A stretch of DNA of 36,980 nucleotides, from assembly GCA_030066755.1 (NCBI GenBank), contig JASJAX010000033.1:1-36980 (forward strand), given 5' to 3'. Of this stretch, positions 16,325 to 25,018 are shown one piece after another; the first letter of the stretch is position 1, and each line of letters starts with the position of its first letter. The translations under genes were made by a program, and so were the position numbers. The notes under the pieces were generated by a model, which was given only the letters and a program-made list of their open reading frames with translations, made no database searches and had not been told where the DNA came from. Source of the stretch: Acidimicrobiia bacterium. Lineage in GTDB: Bacteria; Actinomycetota; Acidimicrobiia; Spongiisociales; UBA5794.

Positions 16325-17610
16325 CACGCAGCTCCTGCCAGGTTGCGAACGGCTGCGGCGAATGCATCGCCACGTGCCGCATAGGACTCGTACATGTCGA
16401 AACTGGCGCAACCGGGTGCGAGCAACACGACGTCGCCCGGAGCGGCCAGCTCGGCGGCGACGGCGACGGCCTCCGTCATGTCGGCGGCTCGATGGAAACG
16501 CCCGCCCGTCACGACGCCTGCCAGTTCGTCGGCCGCTTCACCGATGCCAACCAGGTATCGCACGCCTTCGACCGAGGCGAGCGGGGAGAGGTCCAGGCCC
16601 TTGTTCCGTCCCCCGGCAATGAGCACCACCGATGGATACGAACGGGCGGACGCCACGGCCGCATGGGGATTCGTGGCCTTGGAGTCGTCGACGAAGTCGA
16701 CCCCACGCCAACTCGCGACCACGGTTCGGCGATGCGCTCCCGGTACGAACCCTTCGACCACTGCAGCAATGGCATCGTCAGATGCGCCGGCTCGGCGAGC
16801 GAGCACGGCGGACAACGCAAGGTCGGCGAGAAACGCCGGACCGATCGGAGGTGCGGCGACGCGCAGATCTCCGAGGACCAGCATGCCGTCGTGGACGCCA
16901 TAGCCGTCGGTGGTGAGCTCGCTGCCGGAAACGGCAATCCGCGACGACGAGCTGCCGGCAATCAACGATCGCGCCCCGCGGTCGTCGGCGTCGTAGGCGA
17001 TGACGTCATCGGGAGTCATCCGTGCGTAGATCCGCGCCTTGGCGTCTGCGTACGCCGCCTCTGATGCGTGCCAATCGAGGTGATCGGGAGCGACATTGGT
17101 GATGGCGGCCGCACTCGGGTGGAACTCGTCGGCGAAACGGAGCTGGAACGACGACGCTTCGATGACGACCGTGTCCCAGTCCTCGTCGACGATTCCCGAG
17201 AGCGCCGTCCCGATGTTGCCGGCGGCGAGGGCCCGCTGCCCAGAAGCGATGAGCATCTCGGCCGCTGCCTCGGCAACCGTGGTTTTGCCGTTGGTCCCCG
17301 TGACGGCGACGTATGGAGCGTCGAGGTGCCGAACCGCGAACTCCATCTCGCTGATCAGGGGGATGCCCGACTGGATCGTGGCTTGAATCGGCGGGGCGTG
17401 TTCGGGGATCCCGGGACTGGTGACCACGAGGTCGGTCGCCCGAAGCTCGAGACCGGACCACGTGCCGGAATGCAATGTGAAGCCGTCGCCCCGAAGTCGA
17501 GACACTGCATGCGAGCTCTGGTCGTATACCGAGACTTGGTGACCGCGACTGCGGGCAAGGTGGGCTGCGGCGATGCCTGAGACGGCGGAGCCGAGGACGA
17601 GGATGTTCAC
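16324..17610 (-). CDS. murD: UDP-N-acetylmuramoyl-L-alanine--D-glutamate ligase
   Basis: MurD adds D-Glu to UDP-MurNAc-L-Ala. The N-terminal Rossmann-like domain starts ILVLGSAVSGIAAA, the ATP-binding loop GTNGKTT is at 105-111, and the C-terminal domain has VDFVDDSKATNPHAAVAS, with the SKATN block diagnostic for MurD. The end, LLAPGCASFDMYESYAARGD, is also typical (SFDxF-type signature with Y). The start is a GTG at 17610 that overlaps the mraY stop (GTGA), giving 428 aa; an open frame up to 17724 would intrude into mraY. Confidence 0.98.
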   Translation of the reverse strand: MNILVLGSAVSGIAAAHLARSRGHQVSVYDQSSHAVSRLRGDGFTLHSGTWSGLELRATDLVVTSPGIPEHAPPIQATIQSGIPLISEMEFAVRHLDAPYVAVTGTNGKTTVAEAAAEMLIASGQRALAAGNIGTALSGIVDEDWDTVVIEASSFQLRFADEFHPSAAAITNVAPDHLDWHASEAAYADAKARIYARMTPDDVIAYDADDRGARSLIAGSSSSRIAVSGSELTTDGYGVHDGMLVLGDLRVAAPPIGPAFLADLALSAVLARRAGASDDAIAAVVEGFVPGAHRRTVVASWRGVDFVDDSKATNPHAAVASARSYPSVVLIAGGRNKGLDLSPLASVEGVRYLVGIGEAADELAGVVTGGRFHRAADMTEAVAVAAELAAPGDVVLLAPGCASFDMYESYAARGDAFAAAVRNLAGAA

Positions 17611-18665
17611 GGCAGCACCCCCTCGTTGGCGACCGCCCAGTCGCCGTAGAAGATCCCAACCCCGACGGCGACCATGATCCCGGAGATGATCCAGAATCGG
17701 ATGATCACGGTCGTCTCGGGCCAACCGGCCATCTCGAAGTGATGGTGCACGGGCGCGATCCGGAAGATACGTTTGCCGAAGACCCGGAATGAGAAGACCT
17801 GGAGGATCACGGAAACGGTTTCGAGAACGTAGAGACCGCCGATGAGCACCAACAGGAGATGGGTGTTCGTGAGCAGCGCAAGGGCAGCGAGCGCTCCCCC
17901 AAGTGCCTGGGATCCAACGTCACCCATGAAGATCTGCGCCGGAGCGGCATTCCACCACAGGAACCCGCCCACGGCGCCGATGACCGCAGCGGCCACAACT
18001 GCAAGGTCGAGCGCACCCTCGACGCCGTAGAAGGCGCTTTCGCGGAACTGCCAGAAACCAATGAGCGCATACGCACCGAAGACGAGCGCTCCCGAACCGG
18101 CGACGAGGCCGTCGAGCCCATCCGTGAGATTCACGGCGTTCGCCGTGGCGGTGAGCATCAGGAGCACGAGGCCGGCGTACAACCACGGGCCGAGGTCCCA
18201 GCCGAGACCCCGCGTGAACGACAGTTCCGTCGAGACCCCGGCCGCCTGCGCGCCCCATGCGAAGACTCCCGCAATCACCAGTTGACCGAGGAACTTCCAC
18301 CGTTTCGAAAGACCAAGGTTGCGTTTGCGGGCGTACTTGACGTAATCGTCGAGGAAGCCGATGAGCCCCATCCCCACGAGCGCCAGCAGTGCAAGCCAAC
18401 CCTGAACGGAGATGTTGGTCACCCGCCATTCGAAGCCGGCACTGGGTGACCACAGCCGCAGGTGGGCGACGACGTAGGCGAGCACCACCGCCACCACCAT
18501 GACAACGCCGCCCATGGTCGGCGTACCACGTTTGTGGCTGTGACCCTCGACTTCCTCCTGGATGAACTGCCCGATGCTGCGTTCCCGCAGGATCCGAATC
18601 GCCACCGGAGTCAGGAAGATCGTCAGCACCAGGGCGGTCGCGGCGGCGAACAGCAACGAGATCAC
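17607..18665 (-). CDS. mraY: Phospho-MurNAc-pentapeptide transferase
   Basis: MraY transfers phospho-MurNAc-pentapeptide to undecaprenyl phosphate and makes lipid I in the membrane. About ten membrane segments are apparent. Catalytic residues include the DD pair in FLDDYVK (D106, D107), the NAVNLTDGLDGL block, FMGDVGS, and the triple-His loop APVHHHFE. At 352 aa the length is normal. The GTG start overlaps the murF stop by four bases (GTGA). Confidence 0.98.
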   Translation of the reverse strand: MISLLFAAATALVLTIFLTPVAIRILRERSIGQFIQEEVEGHSHKRGTPTMGGVVMVVAVVLAYVVAHLRLWSPSAGFEWRVTNISVQGWLALLALVGMGLIGFLDDYVKYARKRNLGLSKRWKFLGQLVIAGVFAWGAQAAGVSTELSFTRGLGWDLGPWLYAGLVLLMLTATANAVNLTDGLDGLVAGSGALVFGAYALIGFWQFRESAFYGVEGALDLAVVAAAVIGAVGGFLWWNAAPAQIFMGDVGSQALGGALAALALLTNTHLLLVLIGGLYVLETVSVILQVFSFRVFGKRIFRIAPVHHHFEMAGWPETTVIIRFWIISGIMVAVGVGIFYGDWAVANEGVLP

Positions 18666-20002
18666 GTTGTCGCCTCCTCCACCAGATCGAACGCCAGCCC
18701 TTCCAGCCCGACGGCACGCGAAGCCTTGACGAGTACGACATCGCCCTCTCGTACGAACCCGCGCAGCACCCGGGCGGCAGTCGCCGGGTCGGGGACACTG
18801 CGGGCGATGCGCCCGGCACCTCGAGCGATTCCCGGATCGTCACCGACGACGACCACTGCGGCGAACCCGAGTTCGGCGACGAGGCGGCCCATCCGAAGGT
18901 GCTCTGCCTCTTCGACCGTGCCGAGCTCGGCCATGAGGCCGAGCACTGCGACGTGTCGACCGGGCATCCTGGCAACGGTCCGGAGTGCCGCCTCGACCGA
19001 ATCCGGATTCGCGTTGTACGCATCATTGACGACGGTCACGCTTCCGCGATGGATTTCCATCCGCCACGGAGAGCCCGTGGCCAGCGCCATGCCCGATGCT
19101 GCCGTCTCGATGTCGACACCGACGGCGAGAGCCGCAGCGATCGCAGCCGCTGCGTTCGCTGCCTGGTGTTCGCCGGCGATCGGAAGCTCGATGTCGGCCG
19201 TGTGGCCGTCGACGGCGACCGTGAAGCTGGGCAGCCCGGAATCGTCGAGGGCTACCTCGCCGTATCGAACGTCGGCGGCTGCGGTCTGGCCGAAGGTCAC
19301 CGTGCGACCGGCGTGGGGACGGTCCAGCCGGGGCTCGTCGTCGGGGAGCACGGCGACTCCACGGCTCCCGAGACCTTCGACGAGCTCGAACTTGGCATCG
19401 GCGAGGATCGCCTCGGTGCCGAAGGTCTCGAGGTGCACGACCCCGAGGTTCGTCACGATGGCAACGTCCGGCCGGACGGCCGGCATCAACCAGGCAATGT
19501 GACCTTTGCCGCGTGAGCCGACCTCGACGACGAGGTAGGCGGCATCGACCGGGGCACCGAGGACCGTGAGCGGCACCCCGACTTCGTTGTTGAACGAGCG
19601 GACCGAAGCCGCCGCATCTGGAAGTGCGGCCGCAAGGAGATCCTTCGTCGACGTCTTGCCGCTGCTACCGGTGATCGCGATGACCGGCATGGTCAGCTCA
19701 CCTCGCCGGCGCACTGCGAGGTCCCGCAACGCCACCAGCGTGTCGGCGACCTCAACCCGGGGCACCACGTCTTCGCACCGTCCTGTGGCCACGAGGACGG
19801 CCGCAGCGCCGGCGTCCACGGCGGCGGCCGCGTAGTCGTGGCCGTCGAAACGTTCACCGGCAACGGCGACGAACAGCGACTCGTGTGTGATCTCGCGCGA
19901 ATCGGTGCCGACGCTCTCGATGCTGGTGTCAGCGGCGCCGACGAGTCGACCGCCCGTTGCCTTGGCAACGTCGGCCAACGTCCAGCCCAGCCCGAGCGTC
20001 AC
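18662..20002 (-). CDS. murF: UDP-MurNAc-tripeptide--D-alanyl-D-alanine ligase
   Basis: MurF adds D-Ala-D-Ala to the tripeptide precursor. The N-terminal substrate domain contains TDSREI and LFVAVAGERFDGHDY. The ATP-binding loop TGSSGKTSTK is at 111-120, with RSFNNEVGVPLTVLG following, and the C-terminal domain has VNDAYNANPDSV, all MurF hallmarks. I chose the GTG at 20002, which overlaps the murE stop (GTGA) and gives 446 aa; the frame is open to 20044 but the extension has no family match. Confidence 0.97.
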   Translation of the reverse strand: MTLGLGWTLADVAKATGGRLVGAADTSIESVGTDSREITHESLFVAVAGERFDGHDYAAAAVDAGAAAVLVATGRCEDVVPRVEVADTLVALRDLAVRRRGELTMPVIAITGSSGKTSTKDLLAAALPDAAASVRSFNNEVGVPLTVLGAPVDAAYLVVEVGSRGKGHIAWLMPAVRPDVAIVTNLGVVHLETFGTEAILADAKFELVEGLGSRGVAVLPDDEPRLDRPHAGRTVTFGQTAAADVRYGEVALDDSGLPSFTVAVDGHTADIELPIAGEHQAANAAAAIAAALAVGVDIETAASGMALATGSPWRMEIHRGSVTVVNDAYNANPDSVEAALRTVARMPGRHVAVLGLMAELGTVEEAEHLRMGRLVAELGFAAVVVVGDDPGIARGAGRIARSVPDPATAARVLRGFVREGDVVLVKASRAVGLEGLAFDLVEEATT

Positions 20003-21474
20003 GACGGTGCTCCAGATTCGGGAGCTCCTTGGAGCGACCGCCACTCTTCTCGCACGACGGCGCGGTCGTCGAACGGCTCGACGTGGTCGGCGAACTCCTG
20101 GCCCTGTTCATGGCCCTTGCCGAGCACGAGCACGACGTCGCCTTCCCGCGCAGCGCCCAGCGCGGAGCTGATGGCGGTCCGCCGGTCGAGCTCGATCACG
20201 ATGTGCTCGTCGGAGCCGGCGCCGGAGGCCACCTGTTCGACAATGGCCGCCGGATCCTCAGACCGAGGGTTGTCCGTCGTGATGATGGTGAGATCGGCCG
20301 CGGCAGCGGCTTCGCCCATGAGCGGTCGTTTCTCCCGATCGCGATCTCCGCCGGCTCCGATGACGACGATGACCCGGGCCGCCCCGAACGCTCGAGCCTC
20401 ATCGATGACTTCGGAGATGGCGTCCGGAGAGTGGGCGTAATCGACAATCACGGTGAACGGCCCGGTCCCCGGAACGAGCTCCAGTCGCCCCGGAACGGGT
20501 GGGAGATCGTTGAGGCCGGCGGCGACATCCTCGAGCGGGATCCCGGCTTCCATTGCACACGCCGCCGCGATGAGCGCATTGGCGACATTGAATCGACCGG
20601 GCAACGGCATCGCAACGGACGCAGTGGACCCTCCGGCGGTGATATCGAAGTGGCTGGACACCGTGTCGACCCGAACGTTCGCACCCTGGACGTCGCAGCC
20701 GGGAGAGAAGCCAACGGTTCGAACCGGCGTCTCGATCTCGTCGACGAGTCGGCGGCCCCAGTCGTCCTCCACCCAGACGATCCCAACGCGGCTGCGGTTC
20801 GCAGAGAACAGCGATGCCTTGGCCCGGTAGTAGTCCTCCATGTCCACGTGGAAGTCGAGGTGATCGTGCGAGAGGTTCGTGAACGCGCTCACGGCAAAGG
20901 ACACACCATCGACGCGACCCAATGCGAGGGCATGGGATGAGACTTCGAGCGCCGCGATATCGACGTGGCGATCGCGCATGGCCGCGAGGAGTCGCTGGAG
21001 ATCGCTCGATTCGGGCGTCGTCCGGGTGACGGGAACCGGTGCGCCGTCGATCCGTGCGCCGGTGGTCCCCACGAGACCGGGCACCCGCCCTGCAGCCCGG
21101 GCGATCGATTCGAGCATGTACGTCACGGTCGTCTTTCCGTTGGTGCCGGTCACCCCGATAACGGTGAGTTCCGCCGAAGGGTGCCCGTGAACCTCGGCTG
21201 CAACGACGGGCAGGGCCCGGCGAGCGTTTTCGACGACGAGTTGGGGAACGTCGAGTTCGAGTGGACGCTCGACGACGAGCGCCACGGCACCGGCGGCAAC
21301 GGCCGTCTCTGCGTAGTCGTGGCCGTCGACGACGGCCCCCGGAATCGCAACGAACAGTGAGCCTGGGCCGGCGGTACGGGAGTCGTGATGCACGTCGTCG
21401 ACCACCACGACAGGACCGTGGTACGCAATGCCGAGGCGGTCGGCGAGCTCGTTGAGGGGAACATCAGGGGGCAT
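19999..21474 (-). CDS. murE: UDP-MurNAc-L-Ala-D-Glu--2,6-diaminopimelate ligase
   Basis: MurE adds the third stem residue. The ATP loop GTNGKTT is at 110-116, the carbamylated lysine is K219 in YYRAKASLF, and DNPRSEDP at 401-408 carries the DNPR signature of meso-diaminopimelate-adding enzymes, so the wall should be DAP-based. The ATG at 21474 overlaps the ftsI stop by 11 bases, with GGAG nine bases upstream; a TTG at 21489 would add five residues. The resulting length, 491 aa, is normal. Confidence 0.97.
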   Translation of the reverse strand: MPPDVPLNELADRLGIAYHGPVVVVDDVHHDSRTAGPGSLFVAIPGAVVDGHDYAETAVAAGAVALVVERPLELDVPQLVVENARRALPVVAAEVHGHPSAELTVIGVTGTNGKTTVTYMLESIARAAGRVPGLVGTTGARIDGAPVPVTRTTPESSDLQRLLAAMRDRHVDIAALEVSSHALALGRVDGVSFAVSAFTNLSHDHLDFHVDMEDYYRAKASLFSANRSRVGIVWVEDDWGRRLVDEIETPVRTVGFSPGCDVQGANVRVDTVSSHFDITAGGSTASVAMPLPGRFNVANALIAAACAMEAGIPLEDVAAGLNDLPPVPGRLELVPGTGPFTVIVDYAHSPDAISEVIDEARAFGAARVIVVIGAGGDRDREKRPLMGEAAAAADLTIITTDNPRSEDPAAIVEQVASGAGSDEHIVIELDRRTAISSALGAAREGDVVLVLGKGHEQGQEFADHVEPFDDRAVVREEWRSLQGAPESGAPS

Positions 21475-23212
21475 CTGGGGGTACTCCAAGGTCGTGGAGG
21501 GCGGCTTCCATCACTGCGGCGAACACGGGGGCGGCGGACACGCCGCCGAATTTCAAGTCGTCGCCGTCCTCGTTCTCGCCGTGGGGCGAGTCGAGCACCA
21601 CGGCGACGACGATCCGCGGGTCGCTGATCGGCGCCATCCCGATGAACGATGCGATCCGGTCGGTCTCGCTGTACGCACCCTGGTCGGGCAGGTACTTCTC
21701 GGTCGTTCCGGTCTTCCCGCCCACGGTGTATCCAGCGATGGCAGCACGCCATCCGGTTCCCTCTTCACTCACAACGACGCCCATCAGGAGTCGTTGGAGG
21801 ATCTGAGCAGTGGCCTTGCTCAGGACCGGACGACTCACCGGTTCGTACTCGTCGACCGTCAGATCGTCGTGGATCACCGCATCGACCACGTGCGGCTCCA
21901 TCCACACCCCGTCGTTGGCGATGGTGGCGAAGACACCTGCCATCTGGAGCGGGGTCACACCAACGCGGTAGCCGATCGCCGTGGAGGGTCCGCAGGTCGA
22001 CACACACCAGTCGGTGGCATCTTCGAGGCTGCCGGCCGACTCAGCCGGAAACTCACCCGTGCTGGTGCCGAGTCCGAACGACGCGAGGTACTCGTGGTGC
22101 GTCTCGTTCCCGAGCAGCGACTGGATGAGGATCGTGCCCACATTCGACGATCGGGCAACGATCTCGCCCACGGACATGGCCAGGGTGTCCTCATGTCCGA
22201 CGTCCTGATAGATCTTGGGCTCTGGTTCGAGCGGAATGACGTACTCCGGCGGTACATCGAAGACCGTCGACGGCTCGACGATTCCTTCCTCGATCGCAGC
22301 TGCGACGGTGACGACTTTCAGCGTCGACCCGGGCTCGTACACGTTCGCAACCGCACCGTTGCGGAAGATCCACGGCTGTGCATGCCGCCGGTTGTTGGGA
22401 TCGAACGTGGGGGCGTTGGCCATCGCCAACACTCCGCCGGTCTGCACGTCGAGAACAACTACCGAACCCGACCGTGCACCGGTGTCGAGCAGTGCTTCCT
22501 CGAGCATCTTCTCGGCGGTGAACTGAATCTGCGAGTCGATCGTCAGCACGAGGTCGGATCCGTGAACGGCATCCTCGACCGTGTGGTGACCCTGCGGGAT
22601 CGGGTTGCCGTATGGATCACGCTCGACGACCTGCCTGCCCGGGACACCGGCGAGCTCCTCGTCGTACCGGTACTCGAGCCCTTCGATGCCACGCCCTTCG
22701 TCGCCGCCGACAAAACCAACCAGCTGGCTGGCGAGTGAGGCGAACGGGTAGATGCGCTTCGGCTCGGTTGCGTAGAAGAGGCCCTTGATGTTGTTTGCCG
22801 TGACGTAGAGCTTGAAGCTCTCGGCCTCGTCGCCGGTCAGGCCGCGCTGGACGACGTAGTACCGCCGATCGCTCGCAAACGCGTCGATGAGCTCATCTTC
22901 GGTGCGGCTGACGAGCGGCGCGAGGAGTTGCGCTGTGGCGACGTCGTCGACGATGAGCGTCGGGTCGGCAATGACGGTGAGGGCATCGACGCTGGTCGCA
23001 ATCGCTTGGTGGTCCCGGTCCAGGATCGAACCCCGGACCGCCACGAGTTCCTCCTGGCGGACGCGCTGTTCGAAACCGCGGTCGGCGTAGGCGTCGGCGT
23101 TCAGCGCTTGCACGTCGACGAGTCGGACTCCGATACCAAGCCAGACGAGAACGAAGAACGCGCCGACCAATGCCAGTCGCACGTCGGGCATGCGCCACCT
23201 CGGGCGCGCCAC
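21464..23212 (-). CDS. ftsI: Septal peptidoglycan transpeptidase FtsI (class B PBP)
   Basis: FtsI cross-links septal peptidoglycan and pairs with FtsW. A short basic N-terminus leads into one membrane segment (about residues 11-32), then the pedestal domain beginning with RGSILDRD. The transpeptidase domain has all three motifs: STLK at 296-299, SSN at 355-357 and KTG at 500-502. No C-terminal PASTA domains follow. I chose the GTG at 23212, seven bases after AGGGAG, giving 582 aa; an ATG at 23191 is also preceded by a good site, and the frame is open to a TTG at 23242. The interval to ftsL is about 96 bases, the largest gap inside the rsmH-ftsQ block. Confidence 0.96.
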   Translation of the reverse strand: MARPRWRMPDVRLALVGAFFVLVWLGIGVRLVDVQALNADAYADRGFEQRVRQEELVAVRGSILDRDHQAIATSVDALTVIADPTLIVDDVATAQLLAPLVSRTEDELIDAFASDRRYYVVQRGLTGDEAESFKLYVTANNIKGLFYATEPKRIYPFASLASQLVGFVGGDEGRGIEGLEYRYDEELAGVPGRQVVERDPYGNPIPQGHHTVEDAVHGSDLVLTIDSQIQFTAEKMLEEALLDTGARSGSVVVLDVQTGGVLAMANAPTFDPNNRRHAQPWIFRNGAVANVYEPGSTLKVVTVAAAIEEGIVEPSTVFDVPPEYVIPLEPEPKIYQDVGHEDTLAMSVGEIVARSSNVGTILIQSLLGNETHHEYLASFGLGTSTGEFPAESAGSLEDATDWCVSTCGPSTAIGYRVGVTPLQMAGVFATIANDGVWMEPHVVDAVIHDDLTVDEYEPVSRPVLSKATAQILQRLLMGVVVSEEGTGWRAAIAGYTVGGKTGTTEKYLPDQGAYSETDRIASFIGMAPISDPRIVVAVVLDSPHGENEDGDDLKFGGVSAAPVFAAVMEAALHDLGVPPDAP

Positions 23213-23308
23213 GTTATTGCTCCCTGAGGTCCGGAGAACCAAGACCTCGCGGGCCGCCAGCGTTCGGCCGTTGCACGATCCCTCCCTGGGCGTTCATCAT
23301 CAGATCGG

Positions 23309-23716
23309 TCATGGCTGCGCGCTCAGCAGGTTGTCGAGCTGCGCGAGCCGTACCCCCGGATCGAGCCCCTCAGCCTCGATCGCGGGAACCTCCAGGGACA
23401 CCAGTTCGGCGGGATACTGCAGACCGAGTTCTGCAGCCGCCTGGTCGATCCGCGCAGGATCGAGCAACTGTGCCACCTCAACCTCGAGCTCGAGGAACCG
23501 CGCCTCCTCTTCGGCGATTCGGCCCTCGAGCTCATCCAGTTCGAACGCGGTTCGATCGAGCGAGATCCGCGAGTAGATCATGCCGAAGAACGCCACGACG
23601 ACCGTGAGCGTGAACACGATCCAGGGCCGCAGCTTCGGTTTGTGCAGCTGCAGCGCTACCGCTTCATCGAGTTCGATCGCAGCACGGCGGCGCAGCACGG
23701 CGGGATTGGAGGTCAT
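23309..23716 (-). CDS. ftsL: Cell division protein FtsL-like
   Basis: This 135-residue bitopic protein lies between rsmH and ftsI, the conserved place of ftsL. It has a cytoplasmic N-terminus, one membrane segment (about residues 31-51, WIVFTLTVVVAFFGMIY), then a coiled-coil with leucine and glutamate heptads (about 52-95), followed by the DPARIDQAAAELGLQYP segment that resembles the septum-formation-initiator end. FtsL joins FtsQ and DivIC to activate FtsWI. Sequence conservation in this family is low, so the call rests on architecture and position. The ATG overlaps the rsmH stop by four bases; the longer open frame to 23887 is within rsmH. Confidence 0.88.
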   Translation of the reverse strand: MTSNPAVLRRRAAIELDEAVALQLHKPKLRPWIVFTLTVVVAFFGMIYSRISLDRTAFELDELEGRIAEEEARFLELEVEVAQLLDPARIDQAAAELGLQYPAELVSLEVPAIEAEGLDPGVRLAQLDNLLSAQP

Positions 23717-24702
23717 GCTGCCTCCGGCCCGAAGTCGACGATCTCCACAGCTCGCAACAATGCGCTCCGTGCTCTGGGATTGTCTTCGATCTCGGCGGCC
23801 GACGGACGCACCGGCTTGCGGGTGAGGCGGCGAAGCTCGGCGACCTTGTCGCAGGTGCACACCGGGAAGTCGGGCGGGCATTCGCAACCGGCGGATCCCG
23901 CAGCGAACCGTCGCTTGACGATGCGGTCCTCGAGCGAGTGGTAGGCGATCACCACGATGCGACCTCCGGGCCGCGTCGCAACGATCGCAGCCTCGAGACC
24001 TCGTTCCAGTGCGTCGAGTTCGCCGTTGACCGCAATCCGGATGGCCTGGAAGACCCGGCGCGCCGGATGGCGTTGGCGGCGAGCAGGAGCCGGGACGGCG
24101 TCGGCGATGACCCCGGCGAGTTCGAGCGTGTCGCCGTGGGGCCGTGATCGAACGATGGCCTCGGCGATCCGCCGGGCGTACCGTTCCTCGCCAAATCGGC
24201 GGAAGATCCGAATGAGCTCACCAACAGTCGATTCGTTGACGAGGTCGCCAGCAGTGCGAGTGGCGTCCGGTCCCATGCGCATATCGAGCGGACCTGCTCG
24301 GTGATACGAGAAGCCGCGTTCGTCGACATCCAACTGGTGGGACGAAACGCCAAGGTCGAATAGCACTCCAGCCACACCGCGGCCGCCCACAGGGTCCTCG
24401 CCGCGTTCATGACTCGTCTCCGCGTGCCCCCTCAGGACCTGATCCAGGTCGGCGAAGTTGGCGGCCACGAAGTGGAGCCGGGGATCCGCCGGGACCTGTG
24501 CGGCCGCGTCGGGATCCCGGTCGAGTGCGAGCACGGTCCGGTCCGGAAACGCGTGCCGCAGGGCCCTCGTGTGCCCCCCGCCCCCGAAGGTTGCGTCCAC
24601 GAGCAGGCCCGCCGGAGCCTCCCGGAACAGTTCGACGACTTCCGTCGCCATCACTGGCCGGTGGTAGCTCGAATCGTTCGACGAGGGTGGGCTCTGATCC
24701 AT
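23713..24702 (-). CDS. rsmH: 16S rRNA (cytosine-1402-N4)-methyltransferase
   Basis: RsmH (MraW) methylates N4 of C1402 in 16S rRNA using S-adenosylmethionine. HRPVMATEVVELF opens the conserved part, the SAM-binding loop VDATFGGGGHTRAL has GGGGH at 40-44, and LFDLGVSSHQLD, GFSYHRAGPLDMRM and AYHSLEDRIVKRRF follow as expected. A cysteine cluster (CECPPDFPVCTCDK) near residue 275 is also typical. The ATG at 24702 is preceded by GAGGGG at six bases. Both lie inside the 3' arm of the long hairpin at 24701-24785, so initiation may be regulated. The gene is 329 aa, normal for the family. Confidence 0.97.
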   Translation of the reverse strand: MDQSPPSSNDSSYHRPVMATEVVELFREAPAGLLVDATFGGGGHTRALRHAFPDRTVLALDRDPDAAAQVPADPRLHFVAANFADLDQVLRGHAETSHERGEDPVGGRGVAGVLFDLGVSSHQLDVDERGFSYHRAGPLDMRMGPDATRTAGDLVNESTVGELIRIFRRFGEERYARRIAEAIVRSRPHGDTLELAGVIADAVPAPARRQRHPARRVFQAIRIAVNGELDALERGLEAAIVATRPGGRIVVIAYHSLEDRIVKRRFAAGSAGCECPPDFPVCTCDKVAELRRLTRKPVRPSAAEIEDNPRARSALLRAVEIVDFGPEAA

Positions 24703-24785
24703 GGTCAGCCCCTCGGAGCGCTGGCGCCAACATGGAAGCGGGCGGAGTAAGGGGCCTTCCACTTGGCATCCGAGGGGCTGACCAT
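24701..24785 (-). promoter_or_regulatory. Long leader hairpin covering the rsmH ribosome-binding site and start
   Basis: ATGGTCAGCCCCTCGGA (24701-24717) and its exact complement at 24769-24785 give a perfect 17-bp outer stem. Inside, GCCAA pairs with TTGGC and TGGAAG with CTTCCA, leaving a terminal loop of about 17 bases. On the minus-strand RNA the 3' arm contains GAGGGG and the rsmH ATG, so the closed form hides initiation. The position, upstream of mraW in an actinobacterium, is that of the published mraW RNA motif; I cannot confirm that the consensus matches. Confidence 0.75.
24705..24785 (-). CDS. Possible 26-residue leader peptide upstream of rsmH
   Basis: A frame from the ATG at 24785 to the TGA at 24707-24705 passes through the whole hairpin and stops two bases before the rsmH ATG. 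Its codons are rich in third-position G/C like those of the neighbours. The peptide would begin MVSPSDAKWKAPYS. Translation of it would open the outer stem and leave a ribosome at the rsmH start, as in translational coupling. The ribosome-binding site is poor (AGGGA about a dozen bases upstream), and the frame stays open further upstream, so it may instead be the end of a longer, frameshifted gene. No homologue is recognised. Confidence 0.35.
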   Translation of the reverse strand: MVSPSDAKWKAPYSARFHVGASAPRG

Positions 24786-25018
24786 AGGCCAGAACCATCC
24801 CTGGTCGAGTTCGATGGCACCAACGGTGCCGGGTTGAGCGTGACGACGACGGGTGCGCCGACACTCGATGAGAGGTCCGTAGTCCTGCCGGCGCGCTGCT
24901 CGAGCAGCGTGAGCAGTTGCTCGAGGTCGGCAACGACAGCTTCGAGGTGGTCGAGTTCGTCGGCCATGGCCGAGAGGTCCGGCAGTTCCGGGACCGGTTG
25001 CGGATCGTGAGCGAGCAT
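24786..25018 (-). other. Coding-like spacer between mraZ and rsmH
   Basis: An ATG at 25018 shares its A with the mraZ stop (TGATG) and opens a frame whose first roughly 45 residues look real: a short proline-rich start, then a Leu/Glu/Asp-rich amphipathic helix (SAMADELDHLEAVVADLEQ). That frame does not close before rsmH; it runs 296 bases into rsmH out of frame, to 24407. A shift of one base back (or two forward) near 24810-24840 would join it to the frame that ends at 24705, giving a protein of about 105 residues. I therefore list it as possible gene remnant, frameshifted gene or leader, not as a normal CDS. Confidence 0.4.

Noticed and set aside
21428-22738. A 436-codon plus-strand frame
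   Set aside because: Antisense to ftsI and the start of murE, both of which show complete catalytic motifs.
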